Shown here piece after piece: positions 11,389 through 22,912 of a stretch of DNA of 64,000 nucleotides (position 1 is its first letter; each line of letters begins with the position of its first letter). Position numbers and translations under genes: made by a program. Source of the stretch: Terebella lapidaria (taxonomy: Eukaryota > Annelida > Polychaeta > Terebellida > Terebellidae); the NCBI GenBank assembly GCA_949152475.1, contig OX424566.1:10935177-10999176 (forward strand), read 5' to 3'. The notes under the pieces were generated by a model. That model ran no database searches. It was not told the origin of the DNA and was given only the letters and a program-made list of their open reading frames with translations.

Positions 11389-14086
11389 TCACTTCTTGTC
11401 CTTGGAGGGCGGTTTCTTTCCTGATGAGTCCTTCTTCTCCGTTGCATACACTGTGCCCATGACGCGGTGTTGCACGTCAGCCTCTAGGTGCGGGACAATA
11501 CTTACAATACCGCCGATTATCCTCAACAAACGATCTGAGCTGACAGCCTGTGTCTGCTGTTCCAAGCGATCAGTCAACTCCTTGATATGGGCCGATGAGA
11601 CGTCGAGGTCCTCATGGAGCTCCTCGTTCCGCTGTCGTAGTGTCTCACTGACTGTTGCACGGTGTTGCACGTCAGCCTCTAGATGCGGGACAATACCGCC
11701 GATTATCCTCAACAAACAATCTGAGCTAACAGCCTGTGTCTGCTGTTCCAAGCGATCAGTCAACTCCTTGATATGGGCCGATGAGACGTCGAGGTCCTCA
11801 TGGAGCTCCTCGTTTCGCTGTCGTAGTGTCTCACTGACTGTTCAAAGCTCCAGTAAGATGCCTAGGGCATATACGGCGACGTAGGCATTGTACTCATCCT
11901 GCTGAATATGGGAGTCCATCGGACGAGTTTATTCAGCTCGGAGAGCCTTTGTGTATTGTTTGGACATATCGTCGGCGCGGGCAAGGTCTATCAGTGGGAG
12001 ATGGGCCTCGGGACCAAGCTGCACAGTCAGAGGGTCCGCTCCGTTAGTGGCTCGTTGTCGATACCAGTTCCACCACCGGTCGTGGACTGCAATATCGTCG
12101 TGGAGATTATCAGTAATTATGAGGTGTCTGAACTCTCACATATCGGGATTTTCAGCGACGAGAGGCTGTAGGCCAGGCAGGCATCGATTCACGAATCGAT
12201 GGCCTAGATCTCGGAGAAACACTCATTTGCTGTTAAATTCGCCCGAGCCTTGTAGCTGAAGACAATGGGCTAGGTCACGATGTGGAGGTTCTGGATTGTC
12301 GGGGGTAGCAATAGCAATCGTCGCTGTTTCCTGTTCACCTTTGATTGGTATGCTGCGGGGATCCTCCGGACACGAACCCGGTACAAATAACGTTGTGAGT
12401 TCGTCAATATCATAGATGGATACATCCGGTGGGAGAGGATATGGTGCATCGTCCGAGTCCACACTCTCGGCGCGAGGCGGAAAAGGTGGCTCCTTTGGCC
12501 GGGTACCGGTACCTTGGTGGTTAGGTTCTGGGCACTGAGTTTTTTGTCGCTGGGGTTTTTGTCGCTGGGGTTCTTAGGGGCTGACACTCCACTCATTGGG
12601 GTTCCTCAGCTTGCGGCTCTCTTCGTTGAGGTTCCTCATGCGGACGTAGAGCGGGGAACTCCTCCTCCGTTTTGGGAATGAGTCCCTCCTGTACCCGATA
12701 GTCTGTAGTCGGTCACTTGCAGTCGCTCACAGAGTCTGTAGTTTGCTAGCGTAGCCCTAGGCAACAGTCGATGATATATCTTCTTGTTGAAATAAATCAT
12801 GTACGGCTTCTTAAAACACACTGTCGGGTTGATTAATGCTAAGTTGCTGCGGAGTTTTTCCATCATTTCCTTGGCCGCTTTGTCTTCACCCTCAATGCGT
12901 TCCAATCGCTCAAAGACCCTTTGGACTGGTCGAACTCGATTTGGGGTGTACTGTCGAAAAATGTCCAAATGCATTGGCCACATAGCGAATGACAATGTCG
13001 GCTCTTCAGGTCGTTTGGAGTATCAGCAGCGATGCGGGCACCCTGGGCGGCATGAAATGGGGATTCACTTGCATACCCACAGTGCAGCGTCCAAGATATC
13101 AGTGAATAAAACTATCGTCCAGGGCATATTCGATACCGGAGAAGAAGGGTAATACCTCACGATGACGTTCCGTCTGTTCGAGTAGATGGCGACCCATTCC
13201 GTTCTTCGATAGGGCTACACATCCGTCACCGATTAGACACACATATAATTGAACAAACGGATAATGATAAAACAGAATGTGGGCGTCTAGGGCGCTGACT
13301 CCCAGAAACGGTCCTCGCAGCTTGATCTCGACCTCCGTGCAGAAAGGACATTCGTAGAGTCCATATCGATGGATAGGCTCCAGAATCATCATCTGGACCA
13401 AGGACATTGTTAATGAGAGACCGAAGTCATGTCGCTGACCATACCCGTAGGTGCGGTTCCGATGCGCTGGCGATATGTGATTCAACTTGATTGGGTCCTC
13501 TCCAGGCGGCGTGAGTGGGGGCCTCACAGTCACCATTAGCTCAGCCACTTGACGCGATTGGTAACTCCAACGATTAGGGCCTCCCGAAGGGCCAAGAGAT
13601 GCTGATCCCGATCCTGATTGGGCAGGTGGACGTGTAGGCGGCCCTGCAGAGACTGGCGTTGAGGTGGCGGCTTGAGATGGAGTTGGAGATGCAGGCCTTT
13701 TCGGGTGTTGATACGGCTGATAGCTGACGGACAGGAATCTTTGCCATGATGCGGGCCCCTTCATCAAGGGCAGCAAAACGATTATGATGCTCCGGCACAG
13801 CATTGGCATTACTCGGACCGGAAACATGTGGTCTACCGCGGTGGGCGGGACGCTCGCCAATCATGACTTGGAAATCCTCCTCGACCTGGTCCATTGGCTG
13901 CGGCTCTGCTGCTACTGCAGGTCCCACAGCGCCTTCATCATTGTCGCCAATTTCGATTGGGGCACTGAGATCATCTCCCCGGGTCACAACTTGTATTTGA
14001 ACGTTTTGGTTATATCCCTTGATTGTAACAGATCGCTCGTGAGAAGTCGTTAAGTCAACAGTTTTCGAATCGTCTTTAGCCACCAT
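11389..14086 (-). pseudogene. Frameshifted ORF: acidic/proline-rich, CxxC-H zinc, coiled-coil protein
   Basis: Read from 14086 downward, consecutive frames give one protein-like product interrupted by frameshifts near 13730, 13100, 12630 and 12200. An ATG start and acidic N-terminus (IEIGDNDEGAV) come first. A proline/serine/threonine-rich stretch follows (about 13680), then a possible zinc site CPFC followed by HILFYH (about 13340-13250), a basic region (12995-12636), an acidic region, and a C-terminal coiled coil with repeated LTDRLEQQTQAVSSD, ending KKPPSKDKK and a stop at 11389. I do not recognise the family. Its place downstream of gypsy pol on the same strand suggests a third ORF of that element or a separate retroelement gag-like protein. 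A decayed host gene is also possible. Confidence 0.45.
11465..11842. repeat. Tandem duplication of 195 bp inside the coiled-coil region
   Basis: Copy one is 11465-11659 and copy two 11660-11842. They are nearly identical, except that copy one has nine extra bases (ACTTACAAT region near 11508), which keep the frame. The duplication doubles the LTDRLEQQTQAVSSD / NEELHEDLDVSSAHIK heptad block, so it lengthens the coiled coil by about 60 residues. Confidence 0.85.
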
Positions 14087-15419
14087 TGCGTGCTTTCCTT
14101 CGACTTGTTATCACAAATTCACAGACAATTTCTTCACAATTTTATGCTCAAAGTGTCAATCAGTAATATTCCATGCGTACAGTCCATCAATTCGAAATAA
14201 CAATGTTTTATCAACAGTTGAAGATGGTAGATAAGCCGCGGAGATTCACCCGTCTTATCGCTCTGGAAACTTTCTTCAGGCACTACCATTAATTCCAGTG
14301 TGCGTATAGCTTGAGAAGGTCTCAGGCTCTGAACAATATGTGATAAGTCAGTGTTGAGTGTCAAGAACGTTATGATAATTCACAGAAGTGTCGCAAGCAT
14401 GCATGCGCACTGTGAGATAATGCAATGAGCAATATTTGGTCAGTCATTTCGCAGTTGTATAGATTGTCTTTAGATTGGCTTCTACAGAAGAGAAGAGAAT
14501 CTGCAGGTATTATTTGTGCATGGCAATTTGGATTTTTATACATACTTGGCAATATAATGCCATTTACAATATTAATTTGCTATTCATTTGGACAAGTATG
14601 GTGGCAAACTTTTATTTAGCAACTTTGAACCTTTCAGGTTAATTTTCACCTAATATATCTGATCAGGTCGATGGGAATGGATACATAACTTTGTGTCTGA
14701 TGTGCAGAATTTAGTATCTTGTAGAATGTATGCATTTGGTTAAATGCAATAGCTGCCATGGTAATTTGCTATACATAGCAACCAATTTTCATTGCCTTTG
14801 CAGTGGTATTGATGAGAATAACGTTTAGTATAAAAAAATCTTCTCAAAATATCTGAGATTATGTCCTAATTGTTGCCTTTTTCCTCCACACAGGCGATTT
14901 CACTGAGCCCTGCAGTGAAGTGGTTATCTTTCCTTCTCGACCGGTGACGTGCTTTAAACGGACCATCAAATTGACGAATCGGATGACACTCAGGTACTTG
15001 AGTTGACATAAATGTCAGGCTCTCAGGGTCGTTTCGTTCCATTCAGTCTCATCTTGTTACTCAGAGGACTACACATTACTACTCAATGATGGTTTTTAAT
15101 GGATTTGCTGGTCGGTCATGAAGTAGTGCAATGAAATATGATTAAATGTGTTTGATGACAGGCTGTGTTTTAGTCAACGTAAGGTTATACATGGTTTTGT
15201 TCCACTTCATGGCGTTACCCGGAATTTTTCTTCAGGCGAGCAGAGGTCCATTGCTGCAAACTTCCTCTAGAGTTGACCATCCTGATGCACTTCCAACGAT
15301 GAGGTAGCCTTGCATACTTCATGACTGGAATCTGTGCGGAATGAATGCAAAACATGGCATGCGAAGGGGGACATTATGACAAATCAGGGCACTTAAAAAC
15401 CTCACGGATATTTCACCAA
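14087..15419. other. No gene seen
   Basis: This stretch separates the unidentified ORF from the truncated gypsy copy. I find no LTR, no long frame and no member of the other repeat families. Confidence 0.35.
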
Positions 15420-18351
15420 ACATATATCAACACGTAATCCTTATGCAACCAATTGTGGGTAACACGACTTGCCATATGACCGGTAGGATTGGGTGTCACA
15501 ACTCGAATAAGGACGTCATTTTGTAGAGTAAGTCAACTCCATCTAGCGACAAGCTTTTTGACTTCTTCGCCTTCCCGGGCGATTTCTTTAGTAGTGGGTT
15601 TTGTTCCAGCCTTAACCCACTGATAGATTTTTCTGACACTCGAATCTGCAGTCTGAGCGGCTACAATGCCCTATATCGTGTAGTCGGATAACCAACGTTG
15701 CCCCTCCAGAGCAACATCCGTTTGGCAAACTCGAGCGGATTGCCTTGGCGACAACATTTTCCATGAGACCGGAAGTTTGATGGTCTCGTCGACCTGGAAA
15801 CTTGTTTCGACTGGTGTCATGACTATTTGTAGTTGGGGAACTGGGAACTCTCCCGAACTGGTTTCTGTCTCAGTAGTGGGTACTTGTAATTGTCCTGGAC
15901 AGTCCTGATTTTTGCAACTTTAGCATCTGGACAAACCATCCGCATTGCCTTGTTGTTTTCCGGCTCTGTGCTCTATGCGGCAATCATACTGTTGAAGTTT
16001 GGCTAACCACCTAGCAAGCATCCCATCTGCATCGCTATAGTTTTTTAGGCATCGAAGCGAGCTATGAATGGTGTGGATGAGAGAGTGTTTACCCCATAGG
16101 TAGTGTCGATAGTGTTGATCCATTTCAACCACGGCCAACAGTTCACAGTATGTTGTGCAATAGCTTTTTTGCGTTCTGGATAAAGTTTTGCTCGCAAAAC
16201 CGATGGGAACTTCCTTTCCGTCGACCACCTGAGACAGGGTACCTCCGATAGCAAATCCCTTGCATCGGTGTCCAGAATTAAGTAGTCTTCTGTAGATGTG
16301 GTTAGGAGCCCATATCAGAGCGTTCTGGAGACGTTTGAACGTTCTCTCCTGTCGAGGGCACCATGTGAACTGGCATTCGTTGCATGAGGGGTTCCGCTAT
16401 CTCGGCATAATCTTTGATGTATTGCCAGTGGTAGTTAGCGAATTCTGGAAACAATCTGACGTTTGTGATTCCGCAGAGTGTTGGCCATTCCCGGACCGCC
16501 TTGACCTTGTTTGGATCCACACAAATTCCCTGTCTGCTCACAATAAACTCAAGATCTCGCATTGGAAAAGTTCACATTTTTTCGGCTGGAGTCGAAGGCC
16601 AGCACTCCGAGTTCGATCAAGGACAGCCTCGAGATTGTTGAGAGCCTGTCCGAATGTCTTTCCGTAGGCGATCACGTCGTTGAGATAACACATGCAGCGG
16701 GTCCAGAGATATCTGCGAAGGATAGTCTCCATTAACCGTTCGAATGTAGCCGATGCATTGCTCAAACCGAAGGGCATCACTTTGAATTGATAGAGCCCTC
16801 TTCTTGTCGCAAAGGTGGTCTTTGGACGATTGACTGATCTACTTCGACTTGCCAATAACCCAACACTAAGTCGGGTGCCGAAAAATAGGCAGTGCCCACA
16901 AGCACATCGTGAGTGTCTTGTATATTCGGAAGGGGTTAAGAGTCTTTGCGGGTATGTCGTTTAGCTGGCGATAATCCACGCAAAAGCGAACCTGTCCATT
17001 CTTCTTCCGAACTAATACCACTTGAGAACTCCAGAGAGAGTCTGACGGTTCGATGCATTTGAGCATTTTGTCAATCTCTTCGTAGATTATCTACTGTTGC
17101 ACTTGGGAAACTAGCCACTGGCATTGCTTGATCAGGGCGGAAGTGCCTGTGTCGATGTGGTGTTGAATCATGTTGATGCATCCAAGCTGTCCATCAGGAG
17201 AAATGAATGTGTCCCAATATTGATAAATCAAGTTAGCGCACTGTCTATGTTGCTCCAGAGACAGTCTGGCACAATCTACCATCTCCTGTAGATGAGGCGG
17301 GAGATCGGTAAACCAATCTATTGTACTGGTCTGAAACTCAATTTCCTCTCTGGGACGGGGTAGCGCTCCTACTATACTCTCCAATGGACTTGCTTTTGCA
17401 ATTGGTTCAGAACGAGTCAGTGTTTTAGGGCATTCGACGAGATTAACCACATTCACTTTGATACACCTCCTATCCAAGGACGTAAGTGCACGACCCATGA
17501 CCAGTCAGTCTGTTCCGGAAACGTTGTGATGGGTTGTACAATTCGAGGGTGATGAGGTACCCGAATCTTAGAAGTGGGAACCAGTTGATAACAGCCTCAC
17601 TATGAGCAAGGACCCTCACAGCACGGCAAACAGCTAAGCGTACCGTATTCACCTCAAGTTCTTTCTGTGCGAACAGTACTTTTTTATTTATCACAATGGT
17701 CCCTTCTTCGAAATTCACGACAGTGTTGACTTGATGAAAGAATTTCATTCCAAGAATCATTTCGTCGTGAAATGATAACGTCACCATTCACATCTCTCAT
17801 CGAAGCACTAATTGCTGGAGTTGTCGCTGGTCCTCAGGCACGTGGCGCAGCAGATCACGTCGCAGGAGAGAGATCTGGGCTCTGGTGTCCAGGATAGCTT
17901 TGCTGGAATACCCTCCGTAATGTACTGGCAGCCCCAACACTCCACTGTTGGTCGACATACGTCTATTACTATCGGTTCGCGGGCGTACCTTTCGAGCGAG
18001 TCTGGCGGTGACAGCATGGCCAGTGGCAATGCTGGCAGATCCGGTCCACTGGGGTAAACAAACAGTCCTTCATCGTCCGAAATCCACTCGGCATCTGAGG
18101 TGCTTTTCCCAGAAGAGTCTTCTTTCCATAGAGGCAACACCCCTTCGTGGCGCCTTGGCTCACGGGATGGACTTTGAGATAGGGGTGGTAACGGTTGTGG
18201 TATGGACACCCCTTCATAGAGCGGTGGTATACTAGGTGAAACTGGCGATTTCGGTGTGGGTTGTTTCCGAATCGGAGTCGAAGCAGTGGCCGGAGGTGGC
18301 CTTGAAGCAGGTGCTTGAGCTTGTGTTGCCGGAGGCTGGTAGCTGAGCACG
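15420..18351 (-). pseudogene. pol: Degenerate Ty3/gypsy pol (PR-RT-RH-start of IN)
   Basis: On the minus strand, from high to low coordinates: a proline-rich gag/PR linker (18350-17930); protease with AILDTRAQISLL (about 17900, active-site DTG changed to DTR) and ILGMKFF (about 17760); the pre-RT region with LPPHLQEMVDCARLSLEQ (about 17290); RT with [20 protein letters not shown] (about 17030), FKVMPFGLSNASATFERL (about 16780) and YLND in place of Y-x-DD (about 16690); RNase H with GFASKTLSRTQKSYCTTYCE (about 16190) and HRAGKQQGNADGLSR (about 15930); then the pre-zinc-finger part of integrase to about 15420. Frameshifts lie near 17905, 17100, 16860 and 16550 and stops are frequent. The integrase core and the 3' LTR are missing. 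It cannot encode active enzymes. Confidence 0.85.
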
Positions 18352-18369
18352 TATATCGACGGGTAAAAA

Positions 18370-18665
18370 CCAGAAGGTCGTAAGCGCCATTTTTGGTGAA
18401 AATGAGTTAATCAGTCAAATCAAGCCAGGAGCTTCTTTGTCATCATCCAATCGATGACTGATCATGCTCTCAATAAACCAAAACCGGAAATTCATTTTTT
18501 TGTAAAAAGTCGTAAGCGCCAAATTGCACGAAACGTGTTCGCCAAAAGGTCGTAAGCACCAGCGATTTTTGCCAGAAGGTCGCAAGCGCCCATGTGTGAT
18601 TCACAATGGTGACGCCAGAACCTCGTAAGTGCACTTGCGTCAAAGCCACAACATCGTAACCGCCA
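18370..18665. repeat. Left subterminal motif cluster
   Basis: At least six variants of CCAGAAGGTCGTAAGCGCC occur: at 18370, about 18505, 18543, 18572, 18613 and 18645. Some have GGTCGTAAG changed to CCTCGTAAG or CATCGTAAC. Repeated subterminal motifs of this kind usually bind transposase; that role is inferred. Confidence 0.7.
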
Positions 18666-18892
18666 ACATGTGCTGACATTCGAGGACTTTTACCCGACAT
18701 GTGGAAGGGTTATAGGTTACCTAAAACATATAAAATATATGTGAACAAATAAAAAAAATAGGTTACCTAAAACATATAAAATATATGTGAACAAATATAA
18801 AAGGGATATATTCTGAATATTGTCATGACCTTGAAGTTTACCATTGACCCAATTTTCAAGGCCACAGGACAAAATGGCCAAATCGTATCTAA

Positions 18893-19575
18893 CTATGTTT
18901 TTGGATAAATTATTTGGTCGGATTTGCTTTTATTGCAAAATGTTGTATTTTACGTTTGTTCTTGGTATCATCAAAATCTGACTGTATCGGTGGTAATAGA
19001 TTGATACTTACATTTATACCACTGAGCCGGTGTCACTGCTGGTGGACGTTAAAACTGTCACCGAGGATACCATCAACTCAGTAGCCTTTTGGTTTGTGAT
19101 TAGGTACTAATAATAATAATCGGTTCTTATATAGCGCTTTATCAAGGTTACACACATTCTCAAAGCGCTTCATAGTTTGGACTTTAGTCCTCTGAGAGTG
19201 GTCACTGCCAGGGTACATGTCGTTCTCAGAGGGGCCTTTTACATCCCTTTACAACGTTTTTTTAGAGATGGGACCGCCATTTTACGTGATATCCGAGTCA
19301 CGGGCACACTGTGTTGTGAGGACAGGGAAAAATCCCCTTACGATTACCGCACATGCGGCCCGGCGTAGGATCGAACCCACGCCGGCGATAGCTGTTGGTT
19401 CAAATTGAGCGACTAAGCGCTCGCACATAACCACTCGGTTACGTCTTATCCTTTCAGATCAATTATTCGGTCGTGCTTTGTATCCATTGAAAAATGTTGT
19501 ATTTTACGTTTGTTATTAGCATCATCAAAATCTGACTGTATCGGTGGTAATAAATTGATACATTATTACCGATTT
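18893..19575 (+). repeat. Interspersed repeat X, two partial copies around a SINE
   Basis: Copies at 18893-19107 and 19459-19566 share AAAATGTTGTATTTTACGTT and ATCATCAAAATCTGACTGTA. The longer copy ends ACCATCAACTCAGTAGCCTT. Two more copies lie near 59.5-60.0 kb. The parent element is not recognised. Confidence 0.7.
19108..19445 (-). mobile_element. tRNA-derived SINE with ATT tail
   Basis: The minus-strand head (19445-19362) is tRNA-like. An A box lies in TAACCGAGTGGTTA (19441-19428) and a B box in GGGTTCGATCC (19377-19367), a pattern closest to tRNA-Ser/Leu. An unrelated body of about 220 bp follows, and the 3' end reads AAGCGCTATATAAGAACCG before ATTATTATTATTA (19120-19108). A GCGCTATATAAG end with an ATT tail is common in invertebrate SINEs that borrow a LINE 3' end. 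Pol III transcription is inferred from the boxes. It looks full length. Confidence 0.85.
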
Positions 19576-20262
19576 TACAGCTTAGAAATCAATTGTGAAC
19601 ATAAAGGATATATACTGAATATTTGACCTTTGACCTCATTTTCAAGGTTTCAGGACAAAATGGTTAATATCTCGCTTCTTATTTACTTTACAGCCTAGAA
19701 GTCAAATTTGGACATATAGAATTCGACCTTTGATCTCATTTTCAAGCACATGGGACAAAATGGCCAATATTTTGCTTCTTTTCGACTATATAGCGTTCGA
19801 ACCAATTGTGGATATACAGAAAATTATATACGCTGAACATGCTGAATATTCTGATGACCTTGAACTTGACATTCGACCCTATTTTTGAAGATAGAGCACA
19901 AAACATGCGAAATGGCTAATATTTCGTTTATTATCGACTTATCATCGACTGTGTACCGCTTAGATATTAATTGTGCACATATAGGAAATGATATATGCTG
20001 GATATTGTCATGACCTTGAATTTGACATTTGAACTCATTTTCAAGGTCACAGCACAAGATGGCTAATATTTTTCCTTAATACCGACGATTCAGCATAGGA
20101 ATCAAGTGTGCATTTGTAAGGAATTATGTATGCTGAATATTTTGATGACCTTGAATTTGATCAGAGACCTTATTTTCAAAGTCACGGGGAAAATGACTAA
20201 TATTTAATGTATGAACATATGCTGTCCGGTAACCTGTCTTAGCCTTTGGGCTATTTTTTTTC

Positions 20263-21163
20263 CTTCTCGCGGACTTGATGTGCCATTCATCTTGGTTCGT
20301 ATATGTTGCATAATGTGATTTGTTCATTGATAATGCATTTAGAATCTGAGAGAAAATGCACCATTCATCTATAGTTGATTCGCCTCTGGTCTGTCCAGTC
20401 AATGAGCAATAAAAGGTGACGTGCACTCTTCCTCTGCTCATTAACCATTGTTGTCGACACTTTTCTCAGGCCTACATTATAATAGGTCTATATAGATCCA
20501 GGCGGTAGGGCAGATCAAGAAATTTGAGAGGGGTGGGGGAGGGGAGGGGGTGCAAAATGATGGGCACGGGTCTGGCACCCGCTCAAGGGCCTTGAGCAGT
20601 AGATCTAGCCATATCGATTGTTATGTCCTGTGGAAAATTCTTGGCCACTGCTGCATAAAGAATTCCAAAACCTCACATGTAGGTTTACAAGTAGGCCCGG
20701 CCTACAGGTAGGATCGTAAGCCTATTGCGTTCCATATATGGAACGTTGGACTGACCATGTGCCGTGCCGATGTACAATCGGCAATCTTCTCAATAGGCAT
20801 ATCATGATATCAATACTGTATAATTCAACATTATACAATGTTATATATAATATGATTGTTTGAAAAAATCCGCTGCTGCAGGCCTATGTATAAAGCGATC
20901 GTTCGGCGATTGTAGTTTACGATCGATCGGTTCAGGTTACAAAGTTACAATAACTATTATTCTAGGGAACACTGTAAGATTATAATTATTCAATTATTTA
21001 CAATTATAATTATTTACAACACTAATAAATATAATCGGCCATGAGCCAAGCTCGACGCATAGGCCTACCTTCTATGAATTGATTTACGCATATTTTTACA
21101 TTTCGGTCCTAACATATCTCCTGAACAATGTCCGGTATTAAATCTCCCGAGCAATTTGCAGCA
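20263..21163. other. No gene seen; G-rich and AT-rich tracts
   Basis: A G-rich run lies at 20530-20560 and an imperfect ATAATTATT-type tract at 20960-21020. This is interior sequence of the 6.5-kb element. Confidence 0.4.
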
Positions 21164-21892
21164 TTAAGCCCCAGTCCCACCTACCCGGACGGCGACCCCG
21201 GACTAGCCACGGACTGATCCGGGTCTTATCCGTGACAATCCGGGGCAGTCCGTGAGTGGTCCGGGACGGTCCGTGAGTGGTCCGGGACGGCCCGTGGCTA
21301 GTCCGGCTGAGTTTGGAAAAAAATGCTGGATCCGAGACAGTCCGGGGATAGTCCGGGGAGCTCCCCGGCACTTTTAAAATGTTTAAAACTGCCGGGGCCA
21401 TCCGGGACGGTCCGGGAGGTAAGGCAAATCCGTGCTGATCCGCGCCAGTCCGGGTGTTGACCGGGGGTGTACCGTGGTGGTCCGTGGCTCGTCCGTGACT
21501 GCACCGGGGTGTAGAGTCAGTCCGTGGCTACTCCTGGACGGTCCGGGGTGTTCCGGGATAGTCCGGGAGTTATCCTTATCTTGTCCTGGTACTCCGGAAG
21601 TACACCGGGAGTCTACCGTGTCTGATCCGTTGTACTCCGGGGTGATCCGTGGCTCATCCGGGATCTTAGGGTCCAAAAAGTTATAAAAGGGACTTAATAT
21701 TAGAACCTCTGTTCTTCAGGAGACTGTCCGTGGCTTTTGTTCGTGGCTCGTCCGTGTGTATTCCGGGTATGTGGGACCATAAAAACAACTTACATTATTG
21801 GCACATGTAATTACTTTTATCCGGGGTGATCCGGGATGTTTCGTCCGTGACTAGTCCGGGACACAGTCCGGGTAGGTGGGACTGGGGCTTAA
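21164..21892. mobile_element. TTAA-flanked TIR element filled with a 21-bp-type repeat
   Basis: The 23-bp inverted repeats at 21168-21190 and 21866-21888 are perfect (they begin GCCCCAGTCCCACC). TTAA lies directly outside each (21164-21167 and 21889-21892). TTAA duplications are the mark of piggyBac and Kolobok transposons. The interior is a degenerate array of GGTCCGTGAGTGGTCCGGGA-like units with a spacing of about 21 bp, and there is no transposase. Apparent ORFs on both strands are products of this low-complexity repeat. Confidence 0.9.
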
Positions 21893-22629
21893 GAAATTGA
21901 AAATGGTTTGAATGAGTTTCAGCAGTTGGCGATTGCATGCCAAATGACTACTCTTAGTATTTGAGACTATGATACTTGGCGGTGGCCCCTTTCGCATGCC
22001 ATAGGCCTAAGCCCACTCATAAACTGAAACATCAACTAAAGTCATATTTTTATGTGGGCCTACATGTAGATCTGTATATCAAAACACACTTTAAAAAACA
22101 TATCTTGGATAAAATCACAAAATATTAACTATGATAAATTTATCGGATATTGCAAAACAAAAACAGCATAGATCTAGAAAATAAATATTGAACAGCATAT
22201 AGCCGGGAATAAAATACCTAAGTTGTATTCGAACGCGAGCGCTCTAACTATTCCGACACTGTGGCATCACGCAACCGAGCGTTATCCCTCTTCAACTAGC
22301 AACCGATATTACTTACAACAGCATGACGACCAGAGAACGTTAAGAAATCCAAAACCAATGTAACCCCCGTAAGCTTCCCCCTCCACCACCCACCCTCCAA
22401 ACACAAATGAATATTTGTAGGCTGTGTAGCACTTCTGGTATGTATGTTAAGGAGTCCTTAGGCATTGGAATTATAATACAGATTACACCACTGAAACTTG
22501 CCTGCTTCAAGATTTGACAATATTCACCATGACAACTTTTTAGTTAGGCCTAATTTTACGAGAAAGAATAACTTATCAGTGTAGGCCATAGAACTGGATC
22601 GAGTTCTATGGTGCAGGCATATTAGGATA
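21893..22629. other. No gene seen
   Basis: AT-rich interior of the 6.5-kb element without recognisable coding or repeat structure. Confidence 0.35.
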
Positions 22630-22912
22630 TATACCATATTGCTCCCAATAGTGGCACGCACCCTAATAGAAGCACGCCCCATCTTTTCCCCAGAAATACT
22701 CGCTTTTCGTAACCTTATATTTCACGTCATATCTTTCTAATAAATTCCAATCAACATATTATGATATTTGAATCATAATAAAGGGGAATTGAAGTCTATG
22801 GGCACATTATTCAGTGTTTGTCTCATTTTTTACCTAAATTTTGACAGCGCTGCTGTGGGAGATCTTGCTTTGGCTCGCCGTGCTACTATTAGGACCAATA
22901 TACGGCAATTTA
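22630..22912. mobile_element. Small MITE
   Basis: The left end ATACCATATTGCTCCCAATA and the reverse complement of the right end, TGCCGTATATTGGTCCTAAT, are imperfect inverted repeats that continue into GTGGCACG / GTAGCACG. The length is about 280 bp. The terminal TACCRTAT resembles the element at 8751-9686, suggesting a related superfamily. Confidence 0.6.

Larger units (their letters stand above)
18713..20262 (-). mobile_element. Tandem-core Helitron-like element, copy B (reverse)
   Basis: The 5' end lies at the right: reverse-complemented 20262-20225 reads TAGCCCAAAGGCTAAGACAGGTTACCGGACAG. Diverged monomers run leftwards (TTTTCAAGGTCACAGCACAA type) to about 18820. A 39-bp unit containing TAGGTTACCTAAAACATATA is duplicated at 18714-18800. 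Copy B lies inside the 6.5-kb TIR element and is itself interrupted by the repeat and SINE at 18890-19570. Confidence 0.7.

Noticed and set aside
14087..15419. Possible 3' LTR of the gypsy copy
   Set aside because: No matching direct repeat is found upstream of 25240 and no polypurine tract is recognisable.
19362..19445. Functional tRNA gene
   Set aside because: A and B boxes are present, but the arms do not pair into a convincing cloverleaf. The segment is the head of a SINE with body and ATT tail.
21138..21686. Overlapping ORFs rich in S, R, T, H, G and P
   Set aside because: They are readings of the 21-bp-type repeat inside the TTAA element on both strands.
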